Positions 1 through 7,132 of a stretch of DNA of 16,155 nucleotides are shown piece by piece. Position 1 is the stretch's first letter. Every line of letters starts with the position of its first letter. Source of the stretch: Caulobacter sp. B11 (lineage in GTDB: Bacteria; Pseudomonadota; Alphaproteobacteria; Caulobacterales; Caulobacteraceae); NCBI RefSeq assembly GCF_002737765.1, contig NZ_PEGG01000016.1, positions 1-16,155 of the forward strand, in the 5' to 3' direction. The notes under the pieces were generated by a model. That model was not told where the DNA came from. It did not search any database and saw nothing but the letters and a program-made list of their open reading frames with translations. The position numbers and the translations under genes are program-made.

Positions 1-6
1 ACGCTG

Positions 7-20
7 CTTCGGGACTATTC
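7..20. repeat. 14-bp direct repeat, left copy
   Basis: CTTCGGGACTATTC occurs here and again at 2109-2122, just outside the three-gene toxin-antitoxin operon. A shorter core, CGGGACTAT, occurs at 10-18, 2112-2120 and 2123-2131. Direct repeats bracketing an AT-richer accessory segment could be attachment-site remnants. No integrase or transposase is visible in the window, so this is inference only. Confidence 0.45.
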
Positions 21-53
21 GGATATCCCTAACTATTTGATTTTTATTCGCTT

Positions 54-505
54 TTACGCCGCCCAGCGCTCGGTGACGTCATCGGTAAAGTCCAAAACCA
101 TCTGGATCGGTTCGACGTTAGTGTTCATTTCGTTGTAAACGAGCACATCAGTCGCAAGCTGTACGCAGTCACCAACGATCTGTTCGCGTCGTTGAATGAA
201 TGCCCGCTGCATATGAGATCTCTCGGCGTGCCCGAGCATTGCCCAGAAGGTGTACTGGACGCCTCCTTTCGTCACGCGCACAGCATGATTGACCCGGTAC
301 CGGCGCCTTTGCGATCAGTCGCATACTCCTCGCGGAGGGCGCGGGCCACGTCCTCAGCCAGAGCATCGTAAGGGTCGACCGAGGGCAACTGCAGCAGCCC
401 CTTAGAGACGGCCCATTCGGCCACCTCACGCGCCGTAGCAGCGAGGCGCCCGTTCTCTTCTTCGTAGCGGCGCCATGCCCGCTGCAGGGTCTCGTTCTTG
501 GTCAT
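54..505 (-). pseudogene. Third gene of the TA operon, unknown function, frameshifted as read
   Basis: The ATG at 505 has a good AAGGAG about 6 bases upstream and starts 10 bases after the stop of the HigA-like gene, so it is translationally close-packed with it. The first part reads MTKNETLQRAWRRYEEENG through ATDRKG. The second part, in the next frame, reads RRYRVNHAVRVTKGGVQYTFW to the TAA at 54-56. The two halves join cleanly if one base (probably G) is restored near 303-308, giving about 150 residues. The N-terminal half is helical and charged (a WRRYEEE helix, then AREVAEWAV). The C-terminal half mixes strand and helix and contains QRREQIVGDCVQLATDV. I do not recognise a family and see no HTH, transmembrane or catalytic motif. 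The break could be a real pseudogene or, more likely, a base-call deletion, as in three other genes here. Its place after a toxin-antitoxin pair suggests a role connected to that module, but this is inference. Confidence 0.6.
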
Positions 506-515
506 GACATCTCCT

Positions 516-1640
516 TCAAAGAGGCACAGCTGCCTGCTGCCCCCAGCCATCAACGACGGCCCCAGGCAAAACGTGAAGCCTAATCTTCACCAGATGTTTG
601 CGCAGAAGATCCCACCGCTTAGTTTTCTTTTGAATTTGTCCCACTACCAAGCCGGGATGGATCTGTAGTCGCTTAGAAAACCCTACGATGTCTCGCTCGG
701 CAAAAAACGGCGACTTGCGGGCTATGAACAAGCTGATTTCTTTTTCTGGGATGCAAAATTCAGCTGCAGCTGCATTCGCCGCGATTTCTTCAGGGGGGAG
801 CGGTTCTGAAGAGTTCGTATCATCAAGATCGACATCGATAATCGGCTTAGATTGCCCGTCCTTTCTCAAGACGTGCTCAATCTCGTGACGCAACACAAAC
901 CAAAAATTATCGATGCGATCATGCCGCAAGCTCATCCCAATTACCGGAGATTGCTTATTCAGCCACAGGCACACGCCATCGATCTTCGCGTTGGGAAGAC
1001 GTTCGACGAAGATAAGGCGCACACCGCACTCGGCGAGAATGCGCGGAACATGGCGCGCTTCCTGCGGGTCAATCATCAGAGCTCGCAGGCGAGGAAGCGC
1101 TTCCCGCAACGCAGCTTCGGAGTATTTCCCCACGGGCGTCGATCGCGCGATTTGCCTAACTCGAAATAGCCAGGCGACCTGGGCCGGTGGAGACTCGTCG
1201 TAGGCGGTCTTTCTAGCTGCGTGCTCCATGTGAGGAATTTCATTCGAGTTGGCCACTTCGAAGAAGCAGGCCATCTGTGCCTCAAGCAGTGCTGCGTCAG
1301 TGTCTTCGAGCCAACCGCGCTTGATCATTTCGCGAACCGGATACGCCGATTGCAGGCGCGCCCTACGGCCCACGCTTGGATCCGGATCTCTCGCTCTCGA
1401 CATGTCGTAGGCACGCTGGAGATTGGCAAAGAGGTCCGCATGAACGTCAAACGCCGTGCCCAGAGCCTTAGCCATCTCAGGGCTAATGCCCCGTTTGCCA
1501 GCCAAGATCAGATTTACGGCTTGCTCCGGAGTGCCCAAGATGTAGGCGAGATCGCGCTGACTCCAGCCGCGCTCTTCCAGCTCTTCCTTTAGAAAGAACC
1601 CAGGATGCGGCGTCTCGGTGTTGTAAAAATTACCGTCCAT
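516..1640 (-). CDS. HigA-like antitoxin fused to ImmA/IrrE-type metallopeptidase domain
   Basis: A 374-residue protein from the ATG at 1640. A GTG at 1649 is in frame but has AAGG directly against it, whereas AAGGGTGGG is well spaced for the ATG. Residues about 15-75 form an XRE-type helix-turn-helix of the HigA kind (LKEELEERGWSQRDLAYILG, then GISPEMAKALG). Residues about 200-300 are an ImmA/IrrE-like domain: HEIEH at 252-256 is the HExxH zinc motif, and EEIAANAAAAEF (285-296) supplies the likely third ligand. It lies 11 bases after the toxin gene, the toxin-first order typical of higBA. In this family the HTH represses the operon and the protein neutralises the toxin. Whether the peptidase is active is unknown; in related regulators it cleaves or senses repressors. 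The gene is intact, unlike both its neighbours. Confidence 0.85.
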   Translation of the reverse strand: MDGNFYNTETPHPGFFLKEELEERGWSQRDLAYILGTPEQAVNLILAGKRGISPEMAKALGTAFDVHADLFANLQRAYDMSRARDPDPSVGRRARLQSAYPVREMIKRGWLEDTDAALLEAQMACFFEVANSNEIPHMEHAARKTAYDESPPAQVAWLFRVRQIARSTPVGKYSEAALREALPRLRALMIDPQEARHVPRILAECGVRLIFVERLPNAKIDGVCLWLNKQSPVIGMSLRHDRIDNFWFVLRHEIEHVLRKDGQSKPIIDVDLDDTNSSEPLPPEEIAANAAAAEFCIPEKEISLFIARKSPFFAERDIVGFSKRLQIHPGLVVGQIQKKTKRWDLLRKHLVKIRLHVLPGAVVDGWGQQAAVPL

Positions 1641-1651
1641 AATTCCCACCC

Positions 1652-1947
1652 TTAGTGGGTATCTCCAATTTCGAGTATTGTGAATACTGGTGGATGCTCA
1701 TCAATGTTGAGGACAAAAACGATCCTGTACTGATCATTAATGCGAATTGATCGTTTTTCATCTTTGTCCCCGCAAGTTTTTTGTATCGTAGGCTTTTCCA
1801 GTTTCGTAGCGTGCGCTCGTCGGGCGCCGCCCCGATAAAGGCCAGCTTGTCGCGGCAAGATTTGATGACCGAGAAGGGGAGGCCCAACTCGTGCGCACGT
1901 TCCGTCCAGATCAGGGCGAGGCGCTTGTCCCCAAACTCGATTTTCAT
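1652..1947 (-). pseudogene. HigB/RelE-type mRNA-interferase toxin, frameshifted as read
   Basis: The ATG at 1947 has AGGAG 4-5 bases upstream. The first frame reads MKIEFGDKRLALIWTERAHE through WKSLRYKKLAG. The family C-terminus, RSIRINDQYRIVF then HPPVFTILEIGDTH, is in the next frame and ends at the TAA at 1652-1654. Restoring one base in the C4 run at 1768-1771 (G4 on the coding strand; G5 expected) joins them into about 98 residues, the usual HigB length. The joined protein has the HigB/RelE pattern: a central LRNWKSLRYKKLAG segment and the strand SIRINDQYRIVF. HigB toxins cleave mRNA at the ribosome. As read, the toxin would lack its C-terminal catalytic sheet. The clean one-base repair and similar lesions elsewhere in the window favour a base-call error, but a real toxin-dead module cannot be excluded. 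Confidence 0.75.
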
Positions 1948-1978
1948 GACGCTCCTAACTAATGAGAATCGGTGGCGG

Positions 1979-1984
1979 TGTCAA
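1979..1984 (-). promoter_or_regulatory. Possible -35 element for the higBA operon
   Basis: On the minus strand a perfect TTGACA lies 31 bases upstream of the toxin ATG. No convincing -10 is found at standard spacing (CATTAG at 14 bases, TAGTTA at 17), so only the -35 is called. HigA proteins normally bind next to such promoters, but no clear palindrome was found. Confidence 0.3.
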
Positions 1985-2108
1985 TTGGCGACTGAACGCA
2001 TGGCGTTAAGTTGCGGCTTCAAAGGCTGGGGTGGTCCGGCGCTCAGGTGGTTCGCGGCGGCTCATATGAAGGCGCAGCCCAGCCTCAGGCGAACCAAACC
2101 GGAACGAT

Positions 2109-2122
2109 CTTCGGGACTATTC
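2109..2122. repeat. 14-bp direct repeat, right copy
   Basis: Second copy of CTTCGGGACTATTC, followed immediately by another CGGGACTAT (2123-2131). It lies about 115 bases before the 5' end of tRNA-Leu. Integrases usually use the 3' end of tRNA genes, so tRNA-directed integration is not obvious. Confidence 0.45.
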
Positions 2123-2196
2123 CGGGACTATCGATGCTGACCGCTCCCAAGGTTTCCCGCTTGTTCCCGTTTTGAAAACCCGGGCCAAATTGAGCC

Positions 2197-2221
2197 TTGG
2201 CCAAAAAGCCTTTACGCTATA
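2197..2221 (+). promoter_or_regulatory. Candidate promoter of tRNA-Leu
   Basis: TTGGCC (2197-2202) and GCTATA (2216-2221) are separated by 13 bases. This resembles the Caulobacter housekeeping pattern (TTGaCG-like, 10-14 bases, GCTAnA). Transcription would begin a few bases before the tRNA. The segment 1948-2196 holds no gene that I can support. Confidence 0.4.
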
Positions 2222-2235
2222 GGGGATCGCCAGTT

Positions 2236-2320
2236 GCGGATGTGGCGGAACTGGTAGACGCACCAGATTTAGGTTCTGGCATCGAAAGGTGTGGAGGTTC
2301 GAGTCCTCTCATCCGCACCA
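2236..2320 (+). tRNA. tRNA-Leu (anticodon TAG)
   Basis: 85 nt including an encoded CCA. The acceptor arms GCGGATG and CATCCGC pair perfectly, followed by A and CCA. The anticodon stem CCAGA/TCTGG closes the loop TTTAGGT, giving anticodon TAG. A long variable arm, as in class II leucine tRNAs, lies between the anticodon stem and the GGTTCGAGTCC T-arm. Confidence 0.97.
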
Positions 2321-2360
2321 GCCCCCGGGCTGCTTTTGCAGGCCTGAGGCGTGACCCCCT

Positions 2361-2388
2361 TTGATCGACGTGAGTGTCGTGACATAAG
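2361..2388 (+). promoter_or_regulatory. Candidate tig promoter
   Basis: TTGATC (2361-2366), 16 bases, then CATAAG (2383-2388). It would give a leader of about 90 nt before tig. The match is moderate, and tig could also be read through from tRNA-Leu. Confidence 0.3.
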
Positions 2389-2399
2389 GGCGCTCTTTC

Positions 2400-2422
2400 G
2401 CCGCCCCGGTGACGTGGGCGGC
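2400..2422 (+). terminator. Hairpin between tRNA-Leu and tig, possible weak terminator
   Basis: GCCGCCC (2400-2406) pairs with GGGCGGC (2416-2422) around a 9-base loop and is followed by the broken T tract TTTGGTGTTTTG. It could end the tRNA-Leu transcript or be a structured part of the tig leader. If the candidate tig promoter upstream is right, it lies in the leader. Confidence 0.35.
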
Positions 2423-2483
2423 TTTGGTGTTTTGACCCCTGGGACGGACGTATGGCGCGCGGCGCCAGTCCGGGAAGCTAAGA

Positions 2484-3848
2484 ATGTCGATGCAGATCGT
2501 TGAAAAGTCGGGCGAAGGCCTCAGCCGCGTTTATGGCGTTACGGTGCCCGCGAGTGAACTCGCCACGCGTCTTACGGCCCGGATCGCCGAAGTGGCGCCG
2601 CAAATGAACGTCAAGGGCTTCCGCCCTGGCAAGGTGCCCGCCGCCCATGTGCGCCGCCTGTATGGCAAGGCGCTGATGGGCGAGGTCATCGAGCAGACGC
2701 TCAACGAGACCACCCAGAAGGTGCTCGACGACAATAAGCTGCGCCCCGCCGGCCAGCCCGACCTGAAGCCGTCGTCCGACATGGACAAGGTGCTCGCCGG
2801 TGGCGAAGACCTGGCCTTCGAACTGGCCGTTGAAGTGATGCCGGAGTTCGAGCCCATCGACCCGGCCACGATCGAGCTGTCCAAGCCGGTCTACAAGGTC
2901 TCGGACGCCGAGACCGACGAGGCCCTGGCAGATCTGGCCAAGCAAGCCCGCACCTATGAGCCCCGCAAGGGCAAGAGCCTCAAGGCCAAGGACGGCGACC
3001 AACTGGTCATCGACTTCCTGGGCACGGTCGATGGCGTCGCCTTCCAGGGCGGCACGGCCGAAGGCGCGGAACTGGTGCTGGGTTCGGGTCAGTTTATCCC
3101 GGGCTTCGAAGAGCAACTGGTCGGCGCCAAGCCCGACGACGTCGTCACCGTGAAGGTTACCTTCCCGGAAGACTACCAAGCCAAGGATCTGGCCGGTAAG
3201 GCCGCCGAGTTCGCCACCACCGTCAAGGAAGTGCGCGCCCCGGTCGATTCCGAAGCCGATGACGAACTGGCCAAGCGCCTGGGTCTGTCTGACCTGCAGG
3301 CTCTGAAGGACCTGCTGAAGTCGAACCTGGAAGGCCGTTACGCCAACAGCTCGCGATTCAAGCTCAAGCGCGCCCTGCTCGACATCCTCGACACCAAGCA
3401 CGACTTCCCGCTGCCGCCCCGCATGGTCGACGCCGAGTTCGCCGGCATCTGGCAACAGGTGCAGGCCGACAAGACCCAGGGCGGCTTGCCGCCGGAAGAC
3501 GCCGACAAGTCCGAAGACCAGCTCAAGGACGAGTATCGCAAGATCGCCGAGCGCCGCGTGCGCCTGGGTCTGGTGCTCGCCGAGATCGGCCGAAAGAACG
3601 ACGTGGCCGTCACCGAGCAGGAACTGGCCGACGCCATGATGCGCGAAGCCCGCCAGTACGGCGCGCAAGCCCAGCAGGTGTTCGACATGTACCGCCAGCG
3701 CGCCGACCTTCAGGCTTCGCTCCGCGCTCCGATCTACGAGGACAAGGTCGTCGACCTGATCTTCGCCAAGGCCACGATCGTGGAAAAGGAAGTTTCCAAG
3801 GAAGAGCTGATGGAAGAAGACGATCTTCCGGAAGGCTACGGCGGCTAG
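2484..3848 (+). CDS. tig: Trigger factor, ribosome-bound chaperone and peptidyl-prolyl isomerase
   Basis: 454 residues, the usual length. It binds the ribosome exit tunnel and shields and folds nascent chains. The ribosome-binding signature GFRPGKVP is at 45-52 of the N-terminal domain. The FKBP-type isomerase domain spans about 165-251, with [12 protein letters not shown] at 203-214. The rest is the helical chaperone C-terminus, ending in an acidic [11 protein letters not shown] tail. The ATG at 2484 follows GGGAAG at a good distance. A second ATG at 2490 ([10 protein letters not shown]) is also plausible and is the start often seen in relatives. It is the first gene of a chaperone/protease cluster and ends in a strong terminator, so it is probably its own transcription unit. 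Confidence 0.97.
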   Translation: MSMQIVEKSGEGLSRVYGVTVPASELATRLTARIAEVAPQMNVKGFRPGKVPAAHVRRLYGKALMGEVIEQTLNETTQKVLDDNKLRPAGQPDLKPSSDMDKVLAGGEDLAFELAVEVMPEFEPIDPATIELSKPVYKVSDAETDEALADLAKQARTYEPRKGKSLKAKDGDQLVIDFLGTVDGVAFQGGTAEGAELVLGSGQFIPGFEEQLVGAKPDDVVTVKVTFPEDYQAKDLAGKAAEFATTVKEVRAPVDSEADDELAKRLGLSDLQALKDLLKSNLEGRYANSSRFKLKRALLDILDTKHDFPLPPRMVDAEFAGIWQQVQADKTQGGLPPEDADKSEDQLKDEYRKIAERRVRLGLVLAEIGRKNDVAVTEQELADAMMREARQYGAQAQQVFDMYRQRADLQASLRAPIYEDKVVDLIFAKATIVEKEVSKEELMEEDDLPEGYGG

Positions 3849-3876
3849 GACCCGAGGGTCCAACTGTCACGTAAAA

Positions 3877-3908
3877 GGGCGCGGCTCGCGAGAGTCGCGC
3901 CCTTTTTT
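3877..3908 (+). terminator. Intrinsic terminator of tig
   Basis: An 11-bp stem (arms 3877-3887 and 3892-3902, one G-T wobble) is closed by a GCGA tetraloop of the GNRA type and followed by six Ts (3903-3908). It separates tig from clpP transcription. Confidence 0.93.
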
Positions 3909-3942
3909 ATGGGCGTGCGTAACGTTTGAAAAACGCCGCCTC

Positions 3943-3971
3943 CTTGCGAACTGTTAAGCGCCACGCGATAT
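3943..3971 (+). promoter_or_regulatory. Sigma-32-like heat-shock promoter of clpP
   Basis: CTTGCGA (3943-3949), 14 bases, then CGCGATAT (3964-3971). This compares well with the sigma-32 consensus CTTGAAA, 11-16 bases, CCCCATNT. Predicted start is near 3979, about 55 bases before the clpP ATG. In C. crescentus clpP is known to be monocistronic with a heat-shock promoter just upstream, which fits. Confidence 0.55.
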
Positions 3972-4034
3972 GCGAGAGCGACGGCGGCGCGTCAGCTGAT
4001 TCGCGACGCCTCCAACATGAGAAGGGCGATCCCT

Positions 4035-4658
4035 ATGTATGATCCGGCTTTGACGGCGATGAACCTCGTGCCGATGGTGGTCGAACAGACCAGCCGCGGC
4101 GAGCGGGCGTTCGATATCTTTTCGCGCCTTCTCAAGGAGCGGATCATTTTCCTGACCGGTCCGGTCGAGGACGGCATGGCCAGCTTGATCTGCGCCCAGC
4201 TGCTGTTCCTGGAGTCCGAGAACCCCAAGAAGGAAATCGCCATGTACATCAACTCGCCGGGCGGCGTGGTGACGTCGGGCCTGGCGATCTACGACACCAT
4301 GCAATACATCAAGTGCCCGGTTTCGACCGTGTGCATGGGCATGGCCGCCTCGATGGGCAGTCTGCTGCTGCAGGCCGGCGCGCCGGGTCACCGCATCGCC
4401 CTGCCGAACGCGCGGATCATGGTCCACCAGCCTTCGGGCGGTTTCCGCGGCCAGGCTTCGGACATCGAGCTGCACGCCCAGGACATCATGAAGACCAAGC
4501 GTCGCCTCAACGAGATCTATGTGAAGCACACCGGCCGCACCTATGAGGAAGTCGAACGCTCGCTCGACCGCGACAACTTCATGAACGCCGAGGAAGCCAA
4601 GGCCTGGGGCCTGATCGACCACATCAACGAAAGCCGCGACGACGACAGCGGCTCCTAG
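4035..4658 (+). CDS. clpP: ATP-dependent Clp protease proteolytic subunit ClpP
   Basis: 207 residues from the ATG at 4035, which has AAGGG 8 bases upstream. An in-frame ATG at 4017 has no ribosome-binding site and was not used. ClpP forms the tetradecameric serine peptidase barrel that degrades substrates fed by ClpX. Catalytic triad in view: Ser106 (GMAASMG), His131 (MVHQPSGG) and Asp180 (LDRDNF). The N-terminus [24 protein letters not shown] is normal for the family. It has its own promoter and its own terminator; clpX is not co-transcribed because cicA lies between them on the other strand. Confidence 0.98.
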   Translation: MYDPALTAMNLVPMVVEQTSRGERAFDIFSRLLKERIIFLTGPVEDGMASLICAQLLFLESENPKKEIAMYINSPGGVVTSGLAIYDTMQYIKCPVSTVCMGMAASMGSLLLQAGAPGHRIALPNARIMVHQPSGGFRGQASDIELHAQDIMKTKRRLNEIYVKHTGRTYEEVERSLDRDNFMNAEEAKAWGLIDHINESRDDDSGS

Positions 4659-4684
4659 GCGCGCTCGCTTTCAGAGTTGAGACG

Positions 4685-4719
4685 AACCCCGTCGAGCCAC
4701 CGCTCGGCGGGGTTTTTTT
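4685..4719 (+). terminator. Intrinsic terminator of clpP
   Basis: A near-continuous stem (arms 4685-4697 and 4702-4714, one T-G wobble) with loop CACC, followed by a T run to 4719. It abuts the stop codon of the convergent cicA gene (4720-4722), so the T tract sits directly against the cicA 3' end. Confidence 0.92.
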
Positions 4720-5391
4720 CTAGCCGGGCTTGCCCCGGAAGATCCGGTAGCCCTGCTCCTGGGCGATGGCGAGCATCTCGGTGTCGCCCGAGGTGTCGCC
4801 ATAGGCGGCGGCGAGGGTCATATCGTCGCCGAACTGCTCACGTAGCCGCACGACCTTTTCCGCACCCCGGCAGTTGGGGCCCAGCAGGCCGCCGACGACC
4901 CTGTTCTCGAGGTCCAGGGTCAGGCGCGACCCAATCAGGACGTCGGCGCCGATGCCGCGCGCGAAGGGGGCCACGACCAGGTCGGGCGAGGCGGTGACGA
5001 TCACCATCCGCGCGCCGCGCGAGCGCCAGCGGCGCCAAACAGCCAGGGCGTCGGGGCGGAACAGGCGAGGGGCCTCGGCCTCGGCGAAGGCCCGGGCCTC
5101 GGCTTCAAGCTTGTCGAGGGGCACGCCCCGGAGGAATTCGCGGATCGCCGCCGACTTGATGCGGCCGCGATTACGGTGGAAGAGGTAGGAGATCGCCGCC
5201 GGCGCCAGGCGGATCAAGCCCAGCCGCCAGCGCCAACCGCTGACCCGCCATTTGAGGAAAGCGGTGAAGCTGTCGCGGACCGTCAGGGTGCCGTCAAAAT
5301 CGAAGGCCACAAGCGGCGGGCTTCCGGTCATGTCGCCTGTCATCGGCAGGGAGGCCGAGAGGCCCTGGGCCATCAGAGTGCGTTTCGCCAT
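4720..5391 (-). CDS. cicA: HAD-superfamily phosphatase CicA
   Basis: 223 residues. HAD motifs in order: DFDGT (Asp31 nucleophile and Asp33), VTAS (131-135 region, motif II), Lys179 (motif III) and YGDTSGD (197-203, with Asp199 and Asp203). The architecture is the SerB-like IB subclass. The ATG at 5391 has GGAG 4 bases upstream; Met17 and Met21, just before the core, are alternative starts. Its reversed position between clpP and clpX is the hallmark of C. crescentus cicA, whose activity becomes harmful when ClpXP is depleted. The physiological substrate is not evident from sequence. The name rests on synteny and fold. Confidence 0.88.
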   Translation of the reverse strand: MAKRTLMAQGLSASLPMTGDMTGSPPLVAFDFDGTLTVRDSFTAFLKWRVSGWRWRLGLIRLAPAAISYLFHRNRGRIKSAAIREFLRGVPLDKLEAEARAFAEAEAPRLFRPDALAVWRRWRSRGARMVIVTASPDLVVAPFARGIGADVLIGSRLTLDLENRVVGGLLGPNCRGAEKVVRLREQFGDDMTLAAAYGDTSGDTEMLAIAQEQGYRIFRGKPG

Positions 5392-5758
5392 GCGTCTCCG
5401 CGCTCACGCGCCAATTCTTCCGTCGATAAGTCGTCTTCGATCACGATTCCGCGGATCCGGCCAAAGCCAACACCCGCTCCGCGCGTTTCGTCCCGGTTGC
5501 GGGGCGATCCAGCCCATACTGGCCGCTTGCGTTTGGGTTTGGTCCTCCCATTTTAGACTCCCATCCCGGAAACCGCATGCTTCATCCACCATCTTGACGT
5601 CGGAAATCGGCGGCAAGGCTTGTGCGGTGCGTTCGGATCGGGGAATGTCAAGGATTAGACAACTCCCGGCGCGTATCCTGGGCCTTCGGCGGTGGGATGC
5701 GAGTCGAGAGTCGGTGGCCCCGGCTCCAGCCGTATCCGCCCTAGCGTGAGAAGCGATC
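5392..5758. promoter_or_regulatory. Divergent intergenic region between cicA and clpX
   Basis: 367 bases with no gene that I can support; reading frames across it lack homology-like content and ribosome-binding sites. It must hold promoters for both divergent genes. The best single element is TTGACG at 5594-5599 on the plus strand, but no good -10 follows. In C. crescentus several clpX promoters map to this interval and fall, rather than rise, after heat shock. No sigma-32-like pair was seen here, which agrees. Confidence 0.6.
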
Positions 5759-7021
5759 ATGACGAAAGCCGCGAGCGGCGATACCAAGAGCACCCTGTAT
5801 TGTTCTTTCTGCGGAAAGAGCCAACACGAGGTGCGCAAGCTCATCGCCGGCCCGACGGTGTTCATCTGCGATGAGTGCGTTGAGCTCTGCATGGATATCA
5901 TCCGTGAAGAGCACAAGATCGCGTTTGTGAAGTCCAAGGACGGCGTGCCGACTCCGCGTGAAATCTGCGAAGTCCTCGACGATTACGTGATTGGCCAAAG
6001 CCATGCCAAGAAGGTGCTCGCTGTCGCGGTGCACAATCACTACAAGCGCCTCAATCACGCGTCGAAGAACAACGACGTTGAACTGGCCAAATCCAACATC
6101 CTGCTGGTCGGTCCGACCGGCACCGGCAAGACGCTTCTGGCCCAGACCCTGGCCCGAATCATCGACGTGCCCTTCACCATGGCCGACGCCACGACCCTGA
6201 CCGAAGCCGGTTATGTCGGTGAAGATGTTGAAAACATCGTGCTGAAGCTGCTTCAGGCCGCCGACTACAATGTCGAGCGGGCCCAGCGCGGCATCGTCTA
6301 TATCGACGAAATCGACAAGATCAGCCGCAAGTCCGACAATCCTTCGATCACCCGCGACGTGTCGGGCGAGGGCGTGCAGCAGGCCCTGCTGAAGATCATG
6401 GAAGGCACCGTCGCCTCCGTGCCGCCGCAGGGCGGGCGAAAGCATCCGCAGCAGGAGTTCCTGCAGGTCGACACGACCAACATCCTGTTCATCTGCGGCG
6501 GGGCCTTCGCCGGCCTGGAGCGCATCATCTCGGCGCGCGGCCAGGGCAAGTCGATCGGCTTCGGGGCCAAGGTGACCGATCCGGAAGAGCGTCGCACGGG
6601 CGAGATCCTGCGCGGTGTCGAGCCGGACGATCTGCAACGCTTCGGCCTGATCCCGGAATTCATCGGCCGTCTGCCGGTGATCGCCACCCTTGAGGATCTG
6701 GACGAACCGGCCCTGGTCAAGATCCTGACCGAGCCGAAGAACGCCTTCGTCAAGCAGTACCAGCGCCTGTTCGAGATGGAGAACATCGGCCTGACCTTCA
6801 CCGAGGACGCCCTTCATGGCGTCGCCAAGAAGGCCATCGCCCGCAAGACCGGCGCGCGCGGCCTGCGCTCGATCATGGAAGGCATCCTGCTCGAGACCAT
6901 GTTTGAGCTGCCCAACTACGAGGGCGTCGAGGAAGTGGTGGTCAATGCCGAGGTCGTCGAAGGCCGGGCTCAACCGCTGCTGATCTATTCGGAAAAGAAG
7001 GGCGGCGCGGCCTCGGCCTGA
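5759..7021 (+). CDS. clpX: ClpX, AAA+ unfoldase of the ClpXP protease
   Basis: 420 residues. The N-terminal zinc domain has Cys15/Cys18 and Cys37/Cys40. The AAA+ module has Walker A GPTGTGKT (118-125), pore loop GYVG (151-154), Walker B VYIDEIDK (180-187), the RKH loop (227-229) and the ClpP-docking IGF tripeptide (266-268). Sensor-2 lies in [10 protein letters not shown]. ClpX recognises tagged or native substrates, unfolds them and feeds them to ClpP; in Caulobacter it is essential and drives cell-cycle proteolysis such as that of CtrA. The ATG follows GAGAAG. It lies downstream of cicA in divergent orientation and is closed by its own terminator. Confidence 0.98.
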   Translation: MTKAASGDTKSTLYCSFCGKSQHEVRKLIAGPTVFICDECVELCMDIIREEHKIAFVKSKDGVPTPREICEVLDDYVIGQSHAKKVLAVAVHNHYKRLNHASKNNDVELAKSNILLVGPTGTGKTLLAQTLARIIDVPFTMADATTLTEAGYVGEDVENIVLKLLQAADYNVERAQRGIVYIDEIDKISRKSDNPSITRDVSGEGVQQALLKIMEGTVASVPPQGGRKHPQQEFLQVDTTNILFICGGAFAGLERIISARGQGKSIGFGAKVTDPEERRTGEILRGVEPDDLQRFGLIPEFIGRLPVIATLEDLDEPALVKILTEPKNAFVKQYQRLFEMENIGLTFTEDALHGVAKKAIARKTGARGLRSIMEGILLETMFELPNYEGVEEVVVNAEVVEGRAQPLLIYSEKKGGAASA

Positions 7022-7047
7022 TCGCTGAAAGCTGTCTAGTTGTCAGA

Positions 7048-7075
7048 GGGCGCGTCCGCTGGGCGCGCCCTTTTT
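7048..7075 (+). terminator. Intrinsic terminator of clpX
   Basis: A 10-bp stem (7048-7057 with 7061-7070, one T-G wobble), loop GCT and five Ts (7071-7075). It stops clpX before the convergent glycosyltransferase gene. Confidence 0.9.
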
Positions 7076-7132
7076 CCTGCGCCCCACACGACGGACGCAT
7101 CCTGGGTGGCCTGCGCGGTGCGCGCCGCGCCC

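Noticed and set aside
852..1592. Plus-strand frames inside the HigA-like gene
   Set aside because: They lie opposite a gene with HTH and HEIEH motifs and show no protein-like features of their own.
2236..2320. tRNA-Leu as the integration site of the toxin-antitoxin segment
   Set aside because: The accessory segment lies at the tRNA 5' side and no copy of the tRNA 3' end is found on its far side.
2478..3863. Long 461-codon minus-strand reading frame opposite tig
   Set aside because: Shadow frame in GC-rich DNA; composition is leucine/glycine/histidine-rich and the plus frame is clearly trigger factor.
5445..5560. Two GANTC (CcrM methylation) sites between cicA and clpX
   Set aside because: About what chance gives in 350 bases, so not evidence of cell-cycle control.
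5741..6973. 410-codon minus-strand frame opposite clpX
   Set aside because: Shadow frame; clpX motifs on the plus strand are complete.
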